Positions 1 through 13,660 of a DNA stretch of 64,000 bases are shown one piece after another; within the stretch, counting starts at the first letter, position 1, and every line of letters begins with the position of its first letter. Made by a program: the position numbers and the translations under genes. The notes beneath the pieces are model-generated. The model did no database searches, had not been told where the DNA came from, and worked only from the letters and a program-made list of their open reading frames with translations. Source of the DNA: Xanthoparmelia taractica (Eukaryota > Ascomycota > Lecanoromycetes > Lecanorales > Parmeliaceae); contig JANQBS010000032.1 of assembly GCA_033085395.1 (NCBI GenBank), positions 1-64,000 of the forward strand, read 5' to 3'.

Positions 1-219
1 AACTTTTTTTAAAAAATTATATCTTTTTAATCTATTTATAGAATTTTATAATTATATAAGCGTTCGCTTAAGCTTTTAACGTATTTTTAGAATATAAAAA
101 ATATTATGTAATATATTTATTAAAAACTTAATGAGAGTATGGGATATCTTATATCTTTCGATATGGTATTCGAAAAACTGATCCCATACCATTAAATATA
201 CCACACCTTTCCGACCCGT
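1..219 (-). mobile_element. MITE copy 1, cut by the window edge
   Basis: This is a near-identical inverted copy of the non-autonomous element at 2525-2797. It ends at the same terminal motif (ccgacccgt here, ccgactcgt there) and runs backwards through the same AT-rich interior to base 1, so roughly the last 50 bp lie outside the window. It abuts position 7 of the left LTR of Gypsy A: the first six LTR bases seen in the right LTR (tattag) are missing here, as expected if the MITE inserted inside that LTR. No coding capacity. Being a second copy in the opposite orientation, it makes bases 1-219 and 2525-2745 look like a large inverted repeat, but the two arms belong to separate insertions. Confidence 0.85.
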
Positions 220-441
220 ACTTGATCCTAGATTAGAGTCTTAGAGTTATGTAGCAGTGTGAAATTAGAAAGATATATATTTCATATATAGATCTGGTGA
301 TAAAACTAATTCTTAAGGTAGAAAGAAAGAAAACTTAAGAAGATCGCTTATTTAAGCTTATCCGCCAAGGGTTCGTTAAGTATATATATATTAAGCGATT
401 TAGGGTTTCCTCGCCTAAGGCTTAAGATCTTATTTTTAATA
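220..441 (-). repeat. Left (3') LTR of Gypsy A
   Basis: It matches 27120-27277 in the same direction (shared landmarks: ctagattagagtcttag, atttaagctt, ccgccaagggt, gcgatttaggg, cctcgcctag). It differs in two ways. The first six bases are lost at the MITE junction, and 70 extra bases lie between 'gaaagat' and 'cgctta', flanked by short aagat/agat repeats. 222 - 70 + 6 = 158, the length of the right LTR. It carries more C-to-T and G-to-A changes than the right LTR. Confidence 0.8.
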
Positions 442-2034
442 ATTATCTTCTTTTCTTAAGAATTCGTTCTCGAATTTAATATAATAAAAAAAATTAATAT
501 TTTTAAAAGACTTATTAAAATTCTTTAAATTTAGTGAGAAAAGAAGAGAAAGAGTTTCTTTTAATAATATCTTATATATAAAGTATATTATAAATATAAA
601 TATAACAAAAGAAGATAGAATACGTAACGCTAGCAATTTTTTCTATACGCTTTATTATGTGATTTCAATAATGCGTAGAGAATATATTATCGCCGTGTTT
701 TATATACGCGGCGTGTATAATACGCGTGTATTAATAATATAGTTATTAATAAAAGAATATTAATTTTTAAGAAAATTTTCTTCTCTTTATTATATATATT
801 ATTAATTATATAGTATCTATCTTATAAAAAGTAAACTTATATTTCACACACATATAATATTAATTAGATATTTATAAGATATCTATTAGCGTATTAATTA
901 TTATAAGTTTTTCTAAAATTATAGATAATATATAATCGTTATTAATACGTTATTAGTTCGCTTAATACTCGATTATTATACGATTAATAGACTCGTCAGT
1001 AAAGCTTATCGAGAATTCTTATTCGCGCTATATAAGACGTGCTTACAAGTACGAGTCGAAAGAATACGAGGCGATATTCGATTCTAAGGAAAGTATACTA
1101 ATAAAATATATAATCTACGCCGAATCGCGTTCCGACTGCGTAGTAGTAAGTTAATATATAGACTACGCATATTTAACGAATGCTAAGCGCGCGCTATTTT
1201 AGATTTTAAAGCGTTATAAAACTATTATAGATACAAATTACGTATTTCGTCTCCGCCGTCGATTCGAAACGACGATTGTTAATAATCTTATATTAGGCGA
1301 TTCTAAATATATAGAGAGTAATCGATCGCTTCGGCGAGACGAAGAAATCTAATACTCTAAGCATTTAAGTGAATTAAGTAAAATTTCTTCCTATTATCTC
1401 TATTATCCTTATAGGAATTTTAAACGTATTGCGCTATAGCGTATATACTCTTACGATTTATGCCGATTTTAAGCGCGTTTAATATATATTAATATTAATC
1501 TTAAATAAATCTTTTTAACTTAAATCTCTCGATAACGAATCTTAGATTCGATGATAATAACGAGAATAAAGAGAATAACGAAGATAATAATAAGAATAAT
1601 AAGAAGAACGAGTCTACGTCTCTCGATAGCTCTTAGCTTATTATCTTATCTTTAATAAATAAAAATCTAAATAACTTCTCTTCTTCTTTCTCTTTTAATA
1701 ACTTCTCTTTTTTTAATAAATAAAGTTCTTATATTCTCTTATATTTATTATTTAAAGATTCGAGAAGCGAGAAGAAGAAGACTTCTTCGAGAGATATTTT
1801 AATAAATAAGATATTTTAATAGACTAACGTTCGAGACGTATTTGCCCGATATCGATATTAAGTATCGTATACTAATAATTTAAATTACTCTATATTATAG
1901 AAATTTCTCGCCGTCTTTCGAGACGTCGTTAGTTTTCTCTAATCGTTTTAATATTATTTTTTATTACGATAACTTAAGATTTAACTCTTTATAGTTAGAT
2001 TCTTTTTATTCTTAAGACTTCTTTTAAAATTAAT

Positions 2035-2217
2035 TGTTAGAACTACAATTAGAATAAGTTAATAATAATGTGTAACGAATAAATTAAGTCTAAGGAGGAA
2101 CTATCTAGCTGGGAAGGAATATCTATAAGGGACGTCAAGGTCTGTAGGGGCTAGTCCCAATTGGGAAGGTAAGCCGACTTGATGTTGCAGACCTATGTGG
2201 TCGTCACACTCGTAACA
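2035..2217 (-). repeat. 3' LTR of Gypsy B
   Basis: 183 bp; on the minus strand it starts TGTTACGAGTG and ends CTAACA, the canonical TG...CA form. The central part (about 2090-2210) is GC-richer than its surroundings and contains unmutated CpA sites. The other three LTRs of this family keep the same core. One copy of the 25-bp motif that is doubled in B' is present. Confidence 0.9.
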
Positions 2218-2524
2218 TTACCTCCCCCCTTAAATAGCGATGTCCTAGCGCTATAGAAGAATAGTATTCGCATATAGAAACGATCCAGAACGCTTAGAAG
2301 AAACGCATAATAGTGTAGGGACGAGGTGTGAGATATTCGAAGCTCAATTGAGTCGAGTTAAGTATATCGCTATATTGGCGAATAGATCTTAAATAATAAG
2401 TAAAAGTCAATCGTAGTCTAATTCTCTATTAAGCCTAACGCGATTTATTAAAATATCGTCTATAAAATTTATTTATTACTTTTTTAAAGTCTTTGAACTT
2501 ATCTTAATTCGTATAATATTAATT

Positions 2525-2797
2525 ACGAGTCGGAAAGGTGTGGTATATTTAATGGTATGGAACTAGTTTTTCGAATATCATATCGAAAGATATAAGATAT
2601 CCCATACTCCCATTGGGTTTTTAATAAATATATTATATAATATTTTTTATATTCTAAAAATACGTAAAAAGCTTAAGCGAACGCTTATATAATTATAAAA
2701 TTCTATAAATAGATTAAAAAGATATAATCTTTTAAAAAAAGTTAAAAAAAAGTTGAAAACGACTATATTCAACAGATACCACACCTTTCCGACTCGT
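2525..2797. mobile_element. MITE copy 2, complete, 273 bp with 22-bp terminal inverted repeats
   Basis: The ends are perfect inverted repeats of about 22 bp beginning acgagtcggaaaggtg. The element is flanked by an exact 10-bp duplication, aatattaatt (2515-2524 and 2798-2807), and the sequence across the empty site matches the corresponding stretch of B' (reverse complement, near 13145-13160). A 9-11 bp duplication is typical of Mutator-like (MULE) elements, so this is probably a MULE-derived MITE; that class is an inference from duplication length only. It contains no coding sequence. Confidence 0.85.
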
Positions 2798-5700
2798 AAT
2801 ATTAATTATTATTTTTATTTAGATCGATTTATTTAACTTTATATTAAAGTCGCTTGTAATAACGTCTAAAGTTAAATATATCGTTTACGTCTTATAATTC
2901 TTTTTTATTAATTATTATAAATTTAAGAAAATCGTGCTTTTATTCTAATAGAGAATTTATAGTTATAAATCTAAATACTTTAAGACTAAAGACGAGATAA
3001 ATTTTTATATTATAAGAAAGTTCTAAGTAATATAAGATATCGACTCTTTTAAGAACTCTATATAAATTAAATTATTTATTTTTAAGATTCTTATAAAAAC
3101 GTTTAATTTTAATATTTTTAAATAATAATTAGACTTAATCGCTTACATTATAAGTAATCTCTTTATAATATTTATTCGTCTATATCTTTATAACTCTACG
3201 TATTCTTCTTAATTATAATCGTTTAAACTTTAGAATCTTCTTTATCTTAATTATAATATATTTTATCTTTAAAACTTATAAACGCTTATATATAATCTCG
3301 TAGAAAATATAATTCTAATCGAAAGATATATAAAAATAAAAATCTTAATTAAAGTAGAAGAGAGTAAGAGATATAGCGAATAAAGTATTATTATTATTAC
3401 TAAATTCGATTATAGAAATTTATTTAACTTAATTATCTTATAAGTAATTATAATAGATATAAAGATCTCGCTTTATATTCTAATTAGCTCTCTCGATTTA
3501 ATTATTCGTCTTAAAATAATATATAATAAATAAATTAATCTTAATGCGTAGTCGCTTATAGAGACTTTTCTAAAGCGTAGATATAAATTATATATCTCTA
3601 TCTAATATAAGAGATTATAATAACTTATATAGTCGAAAGAGATTTTATATAAGAATTTAAATAAGTTTCTCTAATAAATAATCGTTATCTTCTTAATAAT
3701 ATAATACGTAATAATATTTCTTTATAAGATAATATATAAGAGTATAAATAACGTTAAAATCGTCTAATAGTAATAGATCGATAATAAAATTTATAAAAAC
3801 GTTTTATTAGCGATCTTAAGAGATTAAGAATAATATTAATAATTTATTTATTTTATCTCGTAGAGCTTTACTACGTTAATAGTAATAATAATTACGAATA
3901 TATTATTAAATCGTTTTTACGTAATTAGATTAATAGTAATAACATAGAAGTAAATTAATTATTCTTCGTATTTCTAAATAATCGCTAGAAGATTAATTAT
4001 AAATCTTTTTTAATAGCTTCGTATAAAACTCGATTAAAATTTATAATAATTCGTTCTTAAAGAAAACTTTATTAATAATACAATATCGACTTAGCGTATA
4101 ATTATAAAATTTAATTTAATTATAATTTATTATTTTACGAAATTTATTATATATAGAGTCTTTTTAATTAATCTTATTAATTCGTTTAAATAGATCTTCT
4201 TCGATTTCTATAACTCGAATTTAAACGCGATTCAAGATAAGAATCGTTTAATATTAATATTAACTTCTTTTATTAACTTCGTTCGCTAGAATAAATAATA
4301 ATATTCTTATTAAAGCGTCGACTTTACTATTAACTATTCTCATACGAAATATAATTTAAAAGTTAAATTTAAATAAAATATCTAGATAGCGAGCTTAACG
4401 TCGCGTAAGCTTCTTATTTTCTATAAAGATTTTTAAGATCTAATAATTAGTGAACACTTAAATAGATAACTCGATATATTCTAATTTTAGTTATTAATAT
4501 TCGAAGTATCGAATAATTACTAGCAACTCTTTATTATAAATATAATAGTTATATTTTACTAAAATTATACTTTTATTATAAAATATTATTAAATAAAAAA
4601 CTTTATCGTTATTATATTAAGATAAGATTTCTTTTAATACGTAATTAAAAGAATTAATCTTAAGAATAATCTAACGTTTAAGATTAAAATAACATAGAAT
4701 TAAGATAATAATTACACGCTTTTTAAAATCTTCGAATAATTTAATATAAGCTTCGTTTTAAATAAAGAAAATATTCTTTTTATAAGATTAATTAGAGATT
4801 TAATTAACTTAAAGAACTTATAAATAAAGCGTCGATAGAAGTTAATAAACTCGATAAAGTTTTAAATCTTTTTTAGATTTATAGAAATATTTTAATTAAG
4901 TATAGTCTCGATCTTACGAGAATTTATTTATAAATTAATTTCTAATATAATAATATTTAGAAACACGATTTCTTCGATATTAAATTCGTATTTCTTAATA
5001 TTAGCTTATAGATTAGTCTCTCGCAAACGTTAAAAAACTTATTTAACGTACTTTTAATATTTCGTCTTCGTTTAATTATAGATAAAAATATCGTTTAAAT
5101 AGATTTAATAGAAGTCGTTTAAAAAATCAAATAGAATATTATTAATATATTATTAAAAAGTGCTCGATTTATTTATTAGTTTAAAGAATAATACTCGATA
5201 TTTATACGCTTCGAGAGCTATAATAAAGATTATATAATTCTTATTATCGAGATTTATTCGTAGCTTATTAAATACGGCGATAATATCTAGACAAGTGAGA
5301 TATCGATATTTCTTAATTTTATTAATAACTTTCTCTATTAGAGAAAATAAATATTAATTATATTTCGTTATAATATTTAATTTTCGATAATTTATATAGA
5401 AATAAAGATTATTATTTATTTTTAAAATAAATAAAATTAATAATAAATAAAGAGTCTTATTAGAAGTAATAAAGTTCTTAAATAAATTATTTATTAGATA
5501 TTCTTTAATTTCTAAAGCTTATAAAAAGATATATAATAAACGTAACTTTAAGATAACTTAAAGTTATTAATAAACTCGATTTTATAATTATAAAAATAAT
5601 ACGAAAAAAGTTAATCGACTTTAAAATAATTAAAGATATTTAAAAACTTATAATATTAAGAAGAAAATAACTTCTTAACTTCGTTTAGATTTTAAATAAT

Positions 5701-7225
5701 AATCTTTATTAAAGAAAAACTAATTTCTTTCGCTCTAGACTTAGCGTTATATACTATATCTCGATCGATATCTTTTATTAATATTATAAATAATTAAGTC
5801 TTAAAATATTTTATTTATTTAATTAATATTATAAAGAAAATAATAGCGATATTATAAATAGAGAATAAATAATTCTTAGACGTAGACTATAAATAAGTAA
5901 GAATCTTTAATCGAGATTAAATAAGGTTAGAAATCTCGATCGAGAATATTAATTTAATAAAGAAATAAGTAATAAGAATAAAAGAAGTTTATAATAAATA
6001 GTCTTAAAAGAGAATAGAGTTATTACTTATATCTAGAAGTATATTAAAGCGATTTATTTATAATTTATTTAAAATAATTATATATTATCTTAAATTCGCT
6101 ATAAATATTAAGATTATAAGTTTTTTATATCTCGAAAGAATAAGATTTAAATATATAACGTATATAATAAATTTCTTATTAAGTTATTTATTATAGTTCT
6201 AAACTAATCTAAACTTCGTAAGAGAAATAAGTTATATATTTAGTAATTAATAAATCTCGTAAATTAGACGTTTATTAATAAACGCGTATTTAATAATCTT
6301 TATATTAATAAGAATTTAAACGTAATAGATCTTTTCTTAAAAAGTTAGACTTTCTCGAGCTAAAAACGATTTCGCTACAAATAATTTACGTCGAGTCTCT
6401 TTTAAATTATATAAAAATAGAATCTTACTTTAATTCGTGACTATAAATAAGATTATAAATTTCTCGAATCGAATTATTTTAACTTCGATTTTATGAAATT
6501 CTCTTTATTCTAACTTTTTATTTTATTAATTTAATAAAAAAATTAACGTTTCGAATAAGCGAATAATAAATATTTCTTTTTATAATAAATATAGTAAATA
6601 TTTTTTTTTAATTTTTAATAATTTTTTAATATTATTACTTTATAGCGAGAGAGAAAAAGTATTAAGAAATTAAATTTATTTAAAAAAAGAAGATGTTTAT
6701 AGAATTAAATATAGACGTTACACGCTTAAAGACTCGTGCCTTATTTATTATATTCTTAATTTCCTTAATTACCTTTTTCTAATATATAGCGTAATATTTA
6801 TTATTTATTTGAATTAAGAATATTTTTAAAGCGAATATTATAATAAATTTAATAAAGAAGTTAATTTAGATCGTGCGAAGATAAGAAATAAGCTTTTTAT
6901 TTATATTTCGAAGTTAGATTTTATTTAATATGTTTAATTTTATAGCGAGACGTCTAAAGTCTTAATAAAAGTCGCTAAATAAGAGATCTTTCTATTTTAA
7001 GACCTTATACTCGCGAACTCTATTTACTTTATAATTTAAGTTTTTAAATAATTTCTATAAATCGTCTAAAATTTTATTAATAATTTAATAAAGATTAAAG
7101 CTTAGATAATAAAATTAAGTATAAATAACTTTAGCTACTTTTTCATTAGTACGTGACTTAATATAAGCGATTCTAGCTATCTTATTATTGAAATAATCTT
7201 AATTAACCTTCAACTTACTAGATAT

Positions 7226-7433
7226 TGTTACGAGTGTGACGATCACATAGGCCTGCAACACCAAGTCGGCTTACCTTTCCAATTGGGACTACGGCTTACC
7301 TTCTCAATTGGGACTAGCCCCTATAGGCCTTGGCGTTTCTTATAGATATTTCTTTCCAGCTAGATAGTTTCTTCTTAGACTTAATTTATTTATTATATAT
7401 TATTATTAACTTATTTTAATTGTAATTCTAATA
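7226..7433 (+). repeat. 5' LTR of Gypsy B'
   Basis: Starts tgttacgagtg and ends ttctaata (TG...CA with the last C decayed to T). Compared with the 183-bp LTRs of B it carries a 25-bp tandem duplication (unit ggcttaccttyycaattggg plus five bases) around 7269-7318. Confidence 0.9.
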
Positions 7434-10400
7434 TTAAATTAAGTCTTATCTTTTTATTACGCTCGTAGAACGTGCGAGTTAAAAGAATTTATTTATAATA
7501 TAGTCGACGACTTCGAAAGACACTAATACGTATTATTTCAAATATCTCTTAAATTATATAAACGTATTATTAAAAAATCTAAATTATATGAAATTATTAA
7601 AAATTTATAAATAAGCGAGATTAAAGAAATTATAATAAGATAGCTCTTAAATTATACGAAGTGCTCTCTCTTAATTAAACATTAACGTAATATAATCTTA
7701 ATATCTATTTAACACTTAACTTCGCGACGCGACTATAAGTTACGCGATTAGTCTATCGATTAGTGTGCTTTAAATATATTTCTAGCACGATTTAATCGTT
7801 TTATTACTTATTAATATAATAATTAGAGTTATATATATACGCTAATAAGAATTATTTATATAACTTATTTCTTAATATTACGCCCTAATAAAGCGTTCTC
7901 TAAAGTCTATTTATCTATAAATATATTTTATTAAAATAATTATTATGTGTGTTATAATTAACTTAGGGCATTTATTATAAACTTAGCTAAGTTCGTTCTT
8001 ATCGTATTAATTTTAATCTCAACTCGAGCGAGTTTTATATAAAAAAGTAATTTTATTTAAAAATTTAAAGAGAATTATTACTTTCTTATAAAATTAAACG
8101 ATATCTTAATATTATATAATATTATTTATTTAATAATCTATTTATAGTCTTTATAGAATATCTCGAGATACGAAGTAGAGCGTAGAAGATTCTTAGGCGA
8201 GTATTAATCTCGTAATTTATCTTACGCTATCTCTTAACTTAAAACGTTATTTTAAAAATACTCTAAATCGACGAATATCTATATTATTTAGAAATATCTC
8301 TCGCGCGCTCGAGAATTTTATCTTCGTCTAAAATATAGTTATTTAAAAATAGTTAATTTAATAAGTTAATACGAATTTTAAAGAATTTTTAATTATCTTA
8401 AATAAGCTTCGCGAATAGCGCGATCTCGAAGTAAAAATTACTTAATTATATAACTCTTTACTTAAAAAAAATTTAAATTATAAATTAAAATATAAGAAAG
8501 AATAAAAGAAGAAGAAGAAGATTAGAATTATACTTAATCGAGTTTAATTAGTATATAATTATCTATAATAATAAGTATAGAATCTTTAATATTAACTTCG
8601 AAGATCTTATAAGAGATTTATTAATTCGATATAAGTTTAAACTTTAATTAAACGCTTTAAAAAGTTTTTTCACTCTTTAATATTAATCGATAAAAAAGAA
8701 TCTTAGTAAAATAACTAAATTAATTAAATATCTAGTAAGTTAAAGATTAATTAAGATTATTTCAATAATAAGATAGCTAGAATCGCTTAAGTTAAGTTAC
8801 GCATTAATAAAAAAGTAGCTAAAGTTATCTATACTTAATTTTATCGTCTAAGCTCCGATCTCTATTAAATTATTAATAAAATTTTAAATAATCTATAGAA
8901 ATTATTTAAGAACTCGAATTATAAAGTAAATAAAATTTATGAGTATAAGATCTTAAAGTAAAAAGATCTTTCGTTTAGCGACTTCTATTAGAACTTTAGA
9001 CGTCTCGCTATAAAATTAAATATATTAAATAAAACTTAATTTCGAGATATAGATAAGAAGCTTATTTCTCGTCTTCGCATAATCTAAATTAACTTCTTTA
9101 TCGAGTTTATTACGATATTTACTTTAAAAGTATTCTTAATTTAAATAAATAATAAGTATTGTATTATATATTAAAAAAAGATAATTAAAGAGATTAAAAA
9201 TATAATAAATAAGGCACGAGTCTCTAAGCGTGTAACGTTTATATCTAATTCTATAAATATCTTCTTTTCTCGAACGAATCTAATTTCTCGATATCTCTTT
9301 TTTTTCGCTATAAAGTAATAATAGCGAAAGACTATTAAGAATTAAAAGAAAGATATCTATTATATCTATTATAAAAAGAAACACTTATTATTCGCTTATT
9401 TAAAACGTTGATTCTCTTATCGAATTAATAAGATAGAAAATTAAAATAAAGAGAATTTCGTGAAATCGAAGTTCAAATAATTCGATTCGAGAAACTTATA
9501 ATTTTATCTATAGTTACGAATTAAGATAAGATTTTATTTTTATGTAATTTAGAAGAGACTCGATATAAGTTATTCGTAGCGAAATCGTTTTTAATTTAAA
9601 AAAGTCTAACTTTTTAAGAAAAGATCTATTACGTTTAAATTCTTATCGATATAGAGACTATTAAATACGCGTTTATTAATAAACGTTTAATTTACGAGAT
9701 TTATTAATTACTAAGTATATAACTTATTTTTCTTACGAAGTCTAAATTAATTTAAGACTATAATAAATAACTTAGTAAGAAATTTATTATATACGTTATA
9801 TATTTAAATCTTATTCTTTCGAGATATAAGAAATTTATAATCTTAATATTTATAGCGAATTTAAAATAATATATAATTATTCTAGATAAATTATAAATAA
9901 ATCGCTTTAATATACTTTTAAATATAAGTAATAACTCTATTCTCTTTCGAGATTATTTATTATAAACTTTTTCTATTTTTATTACTTATCTCTTTATTAA
10001 ATTAATATTTTTAATCGAGATTTTTAAACTCTCTTAATCTCGATTAAAGATCTTCACTCGCCTATAACTTACATCTAAGAATTATTTATTCTCTATTTAT
10101 AATATCGCTATTATTTTCTTTACGATATTAATTAAATAGATAAAATACTTTAAAACTTAATTATTCGCGATATTAATAAAAGATATCAATCGAAATATAA
10201 TATATAACGCTAAGTTTAGAGTGAAAGAAATTAGTTTTTTTTAATAAAGACTATTATTTAGAATCTAGACGAAGTTAAGAAGCTATTCTCTTCTTAATAT
10301 TATAAATTTCTAGATATCTTTAATTGTTTTAAAGTCGATTAACTCTCTTCGCATCGCCCTTATAATTATAAAAACGAGATTATTAATTATTTCAAGTCGC

Positions 10401-10499
10401 TCTAAAGTCGCGCTTATTATATATTTTTCTATAAGCTTTAGAAAGTTAAAGAATATCTAATAGATAATTTATTTAAGAGCTTTATCACTTCTAATAAGA

Positions 10500-11170
10500 C
10501 TTCTTATTTATTATTAATTTTATTTACTTTAAAAATTAACGATAATCTTCGTTTTTATATAAATTATCGGAAATTAAATATTATAACAAAATATAATTAA
10601 TACTTATTTTCTCTAATAGAGAAAGTTGTTAATAAAATTAAAGAGTATCGATATCTTACTCGTTTAAATATTATCGCTATATTTAATAAGCTACGAATAA
10701 ACCCCGATAATAAAAATTATATAATCTTTATTATAATTCTCGAAGCGTATAAGTATTAAGTACTATTCTTTGAATTAATAAATAAATCGAGTACTTTTTA
10801 ATAATATATTAATAATATTCTATTCGATTTTTTAAACGATTTCTATTAAGTCTATTTAAACGATATTCTTATTTATAATTAAACGAAGATAAAATATTAA
10901 AAGCATATTAAATAAGTTCTTTAACGTCTGCGAGAGACTAATCTATAGACTAATATTAAGAAATACGAATTCAATATCGAAGAAATCGTATTTCTAGATA
11001 TTATTATATTAGGAATTAATCTACGAATAAACTCTCGTAAGATCGAAATTATATTTAATTAAAGTATCTCTATAAATTTAAAGAAGATTTAAGACTTTAT
11101 TAAATTTATTAACTTCTATCGACGATTTATTTATAAATTTTCTAAGTTAATTAAATCTCTAATTAATCTT
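10500..11170 (+). pseudogene. Reverse transcriptase remnant of Gypsy B'
   Basis: Reading through stops, the segment shows the ordered motifs of a Ty3/Gypsy reverse transcriptase: a region like NDNLRFYINYRKLN near 10540-10580, an AYKY.VLFFELINK.STF stretch near 10740-10800 (family: GLTNGPATF), and the catalytic site YLND at 10853-10864. The family motif is YLDD; Asp to Asn is the G-to-A change expected from RIP. Stops sit where Gln codons are expected (CAA to TAA), for example after AYKY and at the end of STF. The downstream text resembles the connection and RNase H region. The protein is non-functional. Confidence 0.8.
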
Positions 11171-13452
11171 ATAAAAAAGAATATTTTCTTTATCTAAAAC
11201 GAGATTTATATTAAGTTATTCGAAGATTTTAAAAAGCGTGTAATTATTATCTTAGTTTTATATTACTTTAATTTTAAATATTAGATTATTCTTAAGATCG
11301 ATTCTTCTAATTACGTGTTAAAAGAAATATTATCTTAATATAATAATAATAAAGTTCTTTATTTAATAATATTTTATAATAAAAGTATAATTTTAGCGAA
11401 ATATAATTATTATATTTATAATAAAGAATTATTAATAATTATTCGATGCTTCGAATATTAATAATTAAAATTAAAATATATCGAGCTATCTATTCAAGTG
11501 TTTACTAATTATTAGACCTTAAAAATCTTTATAGAAAATAAGAAGCTTACGCGACGTTAAGCTCGCTATTTAGATATTCTATCTAAATTTAATTTTTAAA
11601 TTATATTTCGTACGAGAATAATTAATAACAAAGTTAACATTTTAATAAGAATATTATTATTTATTTTAGCGAATAAAGTTAATAAAAGAAGCTAATATTA
11701 ATATTAAACGATTCTTATCTCGAATCGCGTTTAAATTTAAGTTATAAAAATCGAAGAAGATTTATTTAAACGAATTTATAAGGTTAATTAAAAAGACTCT
11801 ATATATAACGAATTTTATAAAGTAATAAGTTATAATTAGATTAAACTTTATAATTATATATTAAGTTAATATCGTATCGTTAATAAAGTTCTCTTTAAAA
11901 ACGAATTATTATAAATCTCGATTAAGTTTTATACGAAGCTATTAAGAAAGATTTATAATTAATCTTCTAGCGATTATCTAGAAATACGAAGAATAATTAA
12001 TTTACTTCTACGTTATTACTATTGACCTAGCTACGTTAAAATAATTTAATAGTATATTCGCAATTATTATTACTATTAACGTAGTAAAGTCCTACGAGAT
12101 AAAATAAATAAACTATTAATATTACTTTCAATTCCCTAAGGCCGCTAATAAGACGTTTCTATAGATTTTATTATCGATCTACTACTATTAGACGATTTTA
12201 ACGCTATTTATATTCCTATATTATCTTATAAAGAAATGTTACTACGTATTCTATTATTAAAAAGATAATAATTATTTATTAGAGAAACTTATTTAAATTC
12301 TTATATAAAATCTCTTTCGATTATATAGATTATTATAATCTCTCACATTAGATAAAAGTATATACTTTATATCTACGCTCTAAAAAAGTCTTTATAAGCG
12401 ATTACGTATTAAGATTAACTTATTTATTATATATTATCTCGAGATAAATAATTAGATTAAGAGAGCTAATTAGAATATAGAGCGAGATCTTCGTATTTAT
12501 TATAATTACTTGCAAGACGATTAAATTAAATAAATTCTTATAATCGAATTTAGTAATAATAATAATATCTTATTCGCTATATCTCTTACTTTCTTCTACT
12601 TTAACTAAGATTTTCACTCTTATATATCTTTCGATTAAAATTATACTTTCTATAAGATTACACGCGAGCGTCTATAAGTCTTAAAGATAGAAGATATTAC
12701 GATTAAGATAAAGAAGATTCTAAAGTTTAAATAATTATAACTAAGGAGAATACGTAGGGCTATAAAGATATAGGCGAATAAATATCGTAAGAAAATCACG
12801 TACGATATAAACGATTAAGTCTAGCTATCGTTTAAAAATATTAGAATCGAATATCTCTATAAGAATCTCGAAGATAAATAATTTAATTTATATAAAATTC
12901 TTAAGAGAGTCGATATCTTATATCGCTTAAAACTCTCTTATAATATAAAAATTTATCTTATCTTTAATTCTAAAATACTTAGATTTATAACTATAAACTC
13001 TCTATTAGAATAAAAGTATAATTTTTCTAAATCTATAATAATTAATAAGAAAGAGTTATAAAACGTAAATAATATATTAAACTTTAGACGTTATTATAAG
13101 TAACTTTAATATAAAATTAAATAAATCGATTTAAATAAAGATAATAATTAATATTATACGAATTAAGATAAGTTCGAAGATTCTAAAAAAATAATAAATA
13201 AATTTTATAGACGATATTCTAATAAATCGCGTTAGGCCTAATAGAGAATTAGATTACGATTAACTTTTACTTATTATTTGAAGTCTATTCGCTAATATAG
13301 CGATATATTTAATTCGATTTCATTAAGCTTCGAGTATCTTATATCTCGTCTCTATATTAATATACGTTTCTTTTAAGCGTTCTAAATCGTTTCTATATAC
13401 AAATACTATTTTTCTATAGCGCTAGAACATCGCTATTTAAGGGGAGGGGTAA

Positions 13453-13660
13453 TGTTACGAGTGTAACGATCACATAGACCTACAATACCAAGTCGGCTTA
13501 CCTTCCCAATTGGGACTATAACTTATCTTCCCAATTGAGACTAGCCCCTACAGGCCTTGGCGTTTCTTATAGATATTTCTTCCCAGCTAGATAGTTTCTC
13601 CTTAGACTTAATTTATTCGTTACATACTATTATTAACTTATTCTAATTGTAGTTCTAATA
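13453..13660 (+). repeat. 3' LTR of Gypsy B'
   Basis: 208 bp, same length and same internal 25-bp duplication as the 5' LTR, as expected when both LTRs are copied from one template during reverse transcription. A few transitions separate the two copies. Confidence 0.9.

Larger units (their letters stand above)
7226..13660 (+). mobile_element. Gypsy LTR retrotransposon B', same family as B, inserted into B
   Basis: Identical-length 208-bp LTRs (7226-7433 and 13453-13660), target duplication gatat (7221-7225 and 13661-13665), and a polypurine tract aaggggaggggtaa just before the 3' LTR. At 6435 bp it is the most complete member of the family here. The interior shows a Gypsy reverse transcriptase (see 10500-11170) followed by RNase H and integrase-like stretches, all with multiple stops. 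The element interrupts B in reverse orientation at a point corresponding to its own position near 8728, so B can be read continuously on either side. Confidence 0.92.

Noticed and set aside
436..636. 66-residue minus-strand open frame
   Set aside because: Pure AT-rich low complexity (Phe, Ile, Lys, Asn) within the 3' internal part of Gypsy A; no motif.
1..2797. A single ~2.8-kb DNA transposon with long terminal inverted repeats
   Set aside because: The two inverted arms belong to separate MITE copies: one inside Gypsy B with its own target duplication, one against the LTR of Gypsy A. An LTR edge (2035) lies between them.
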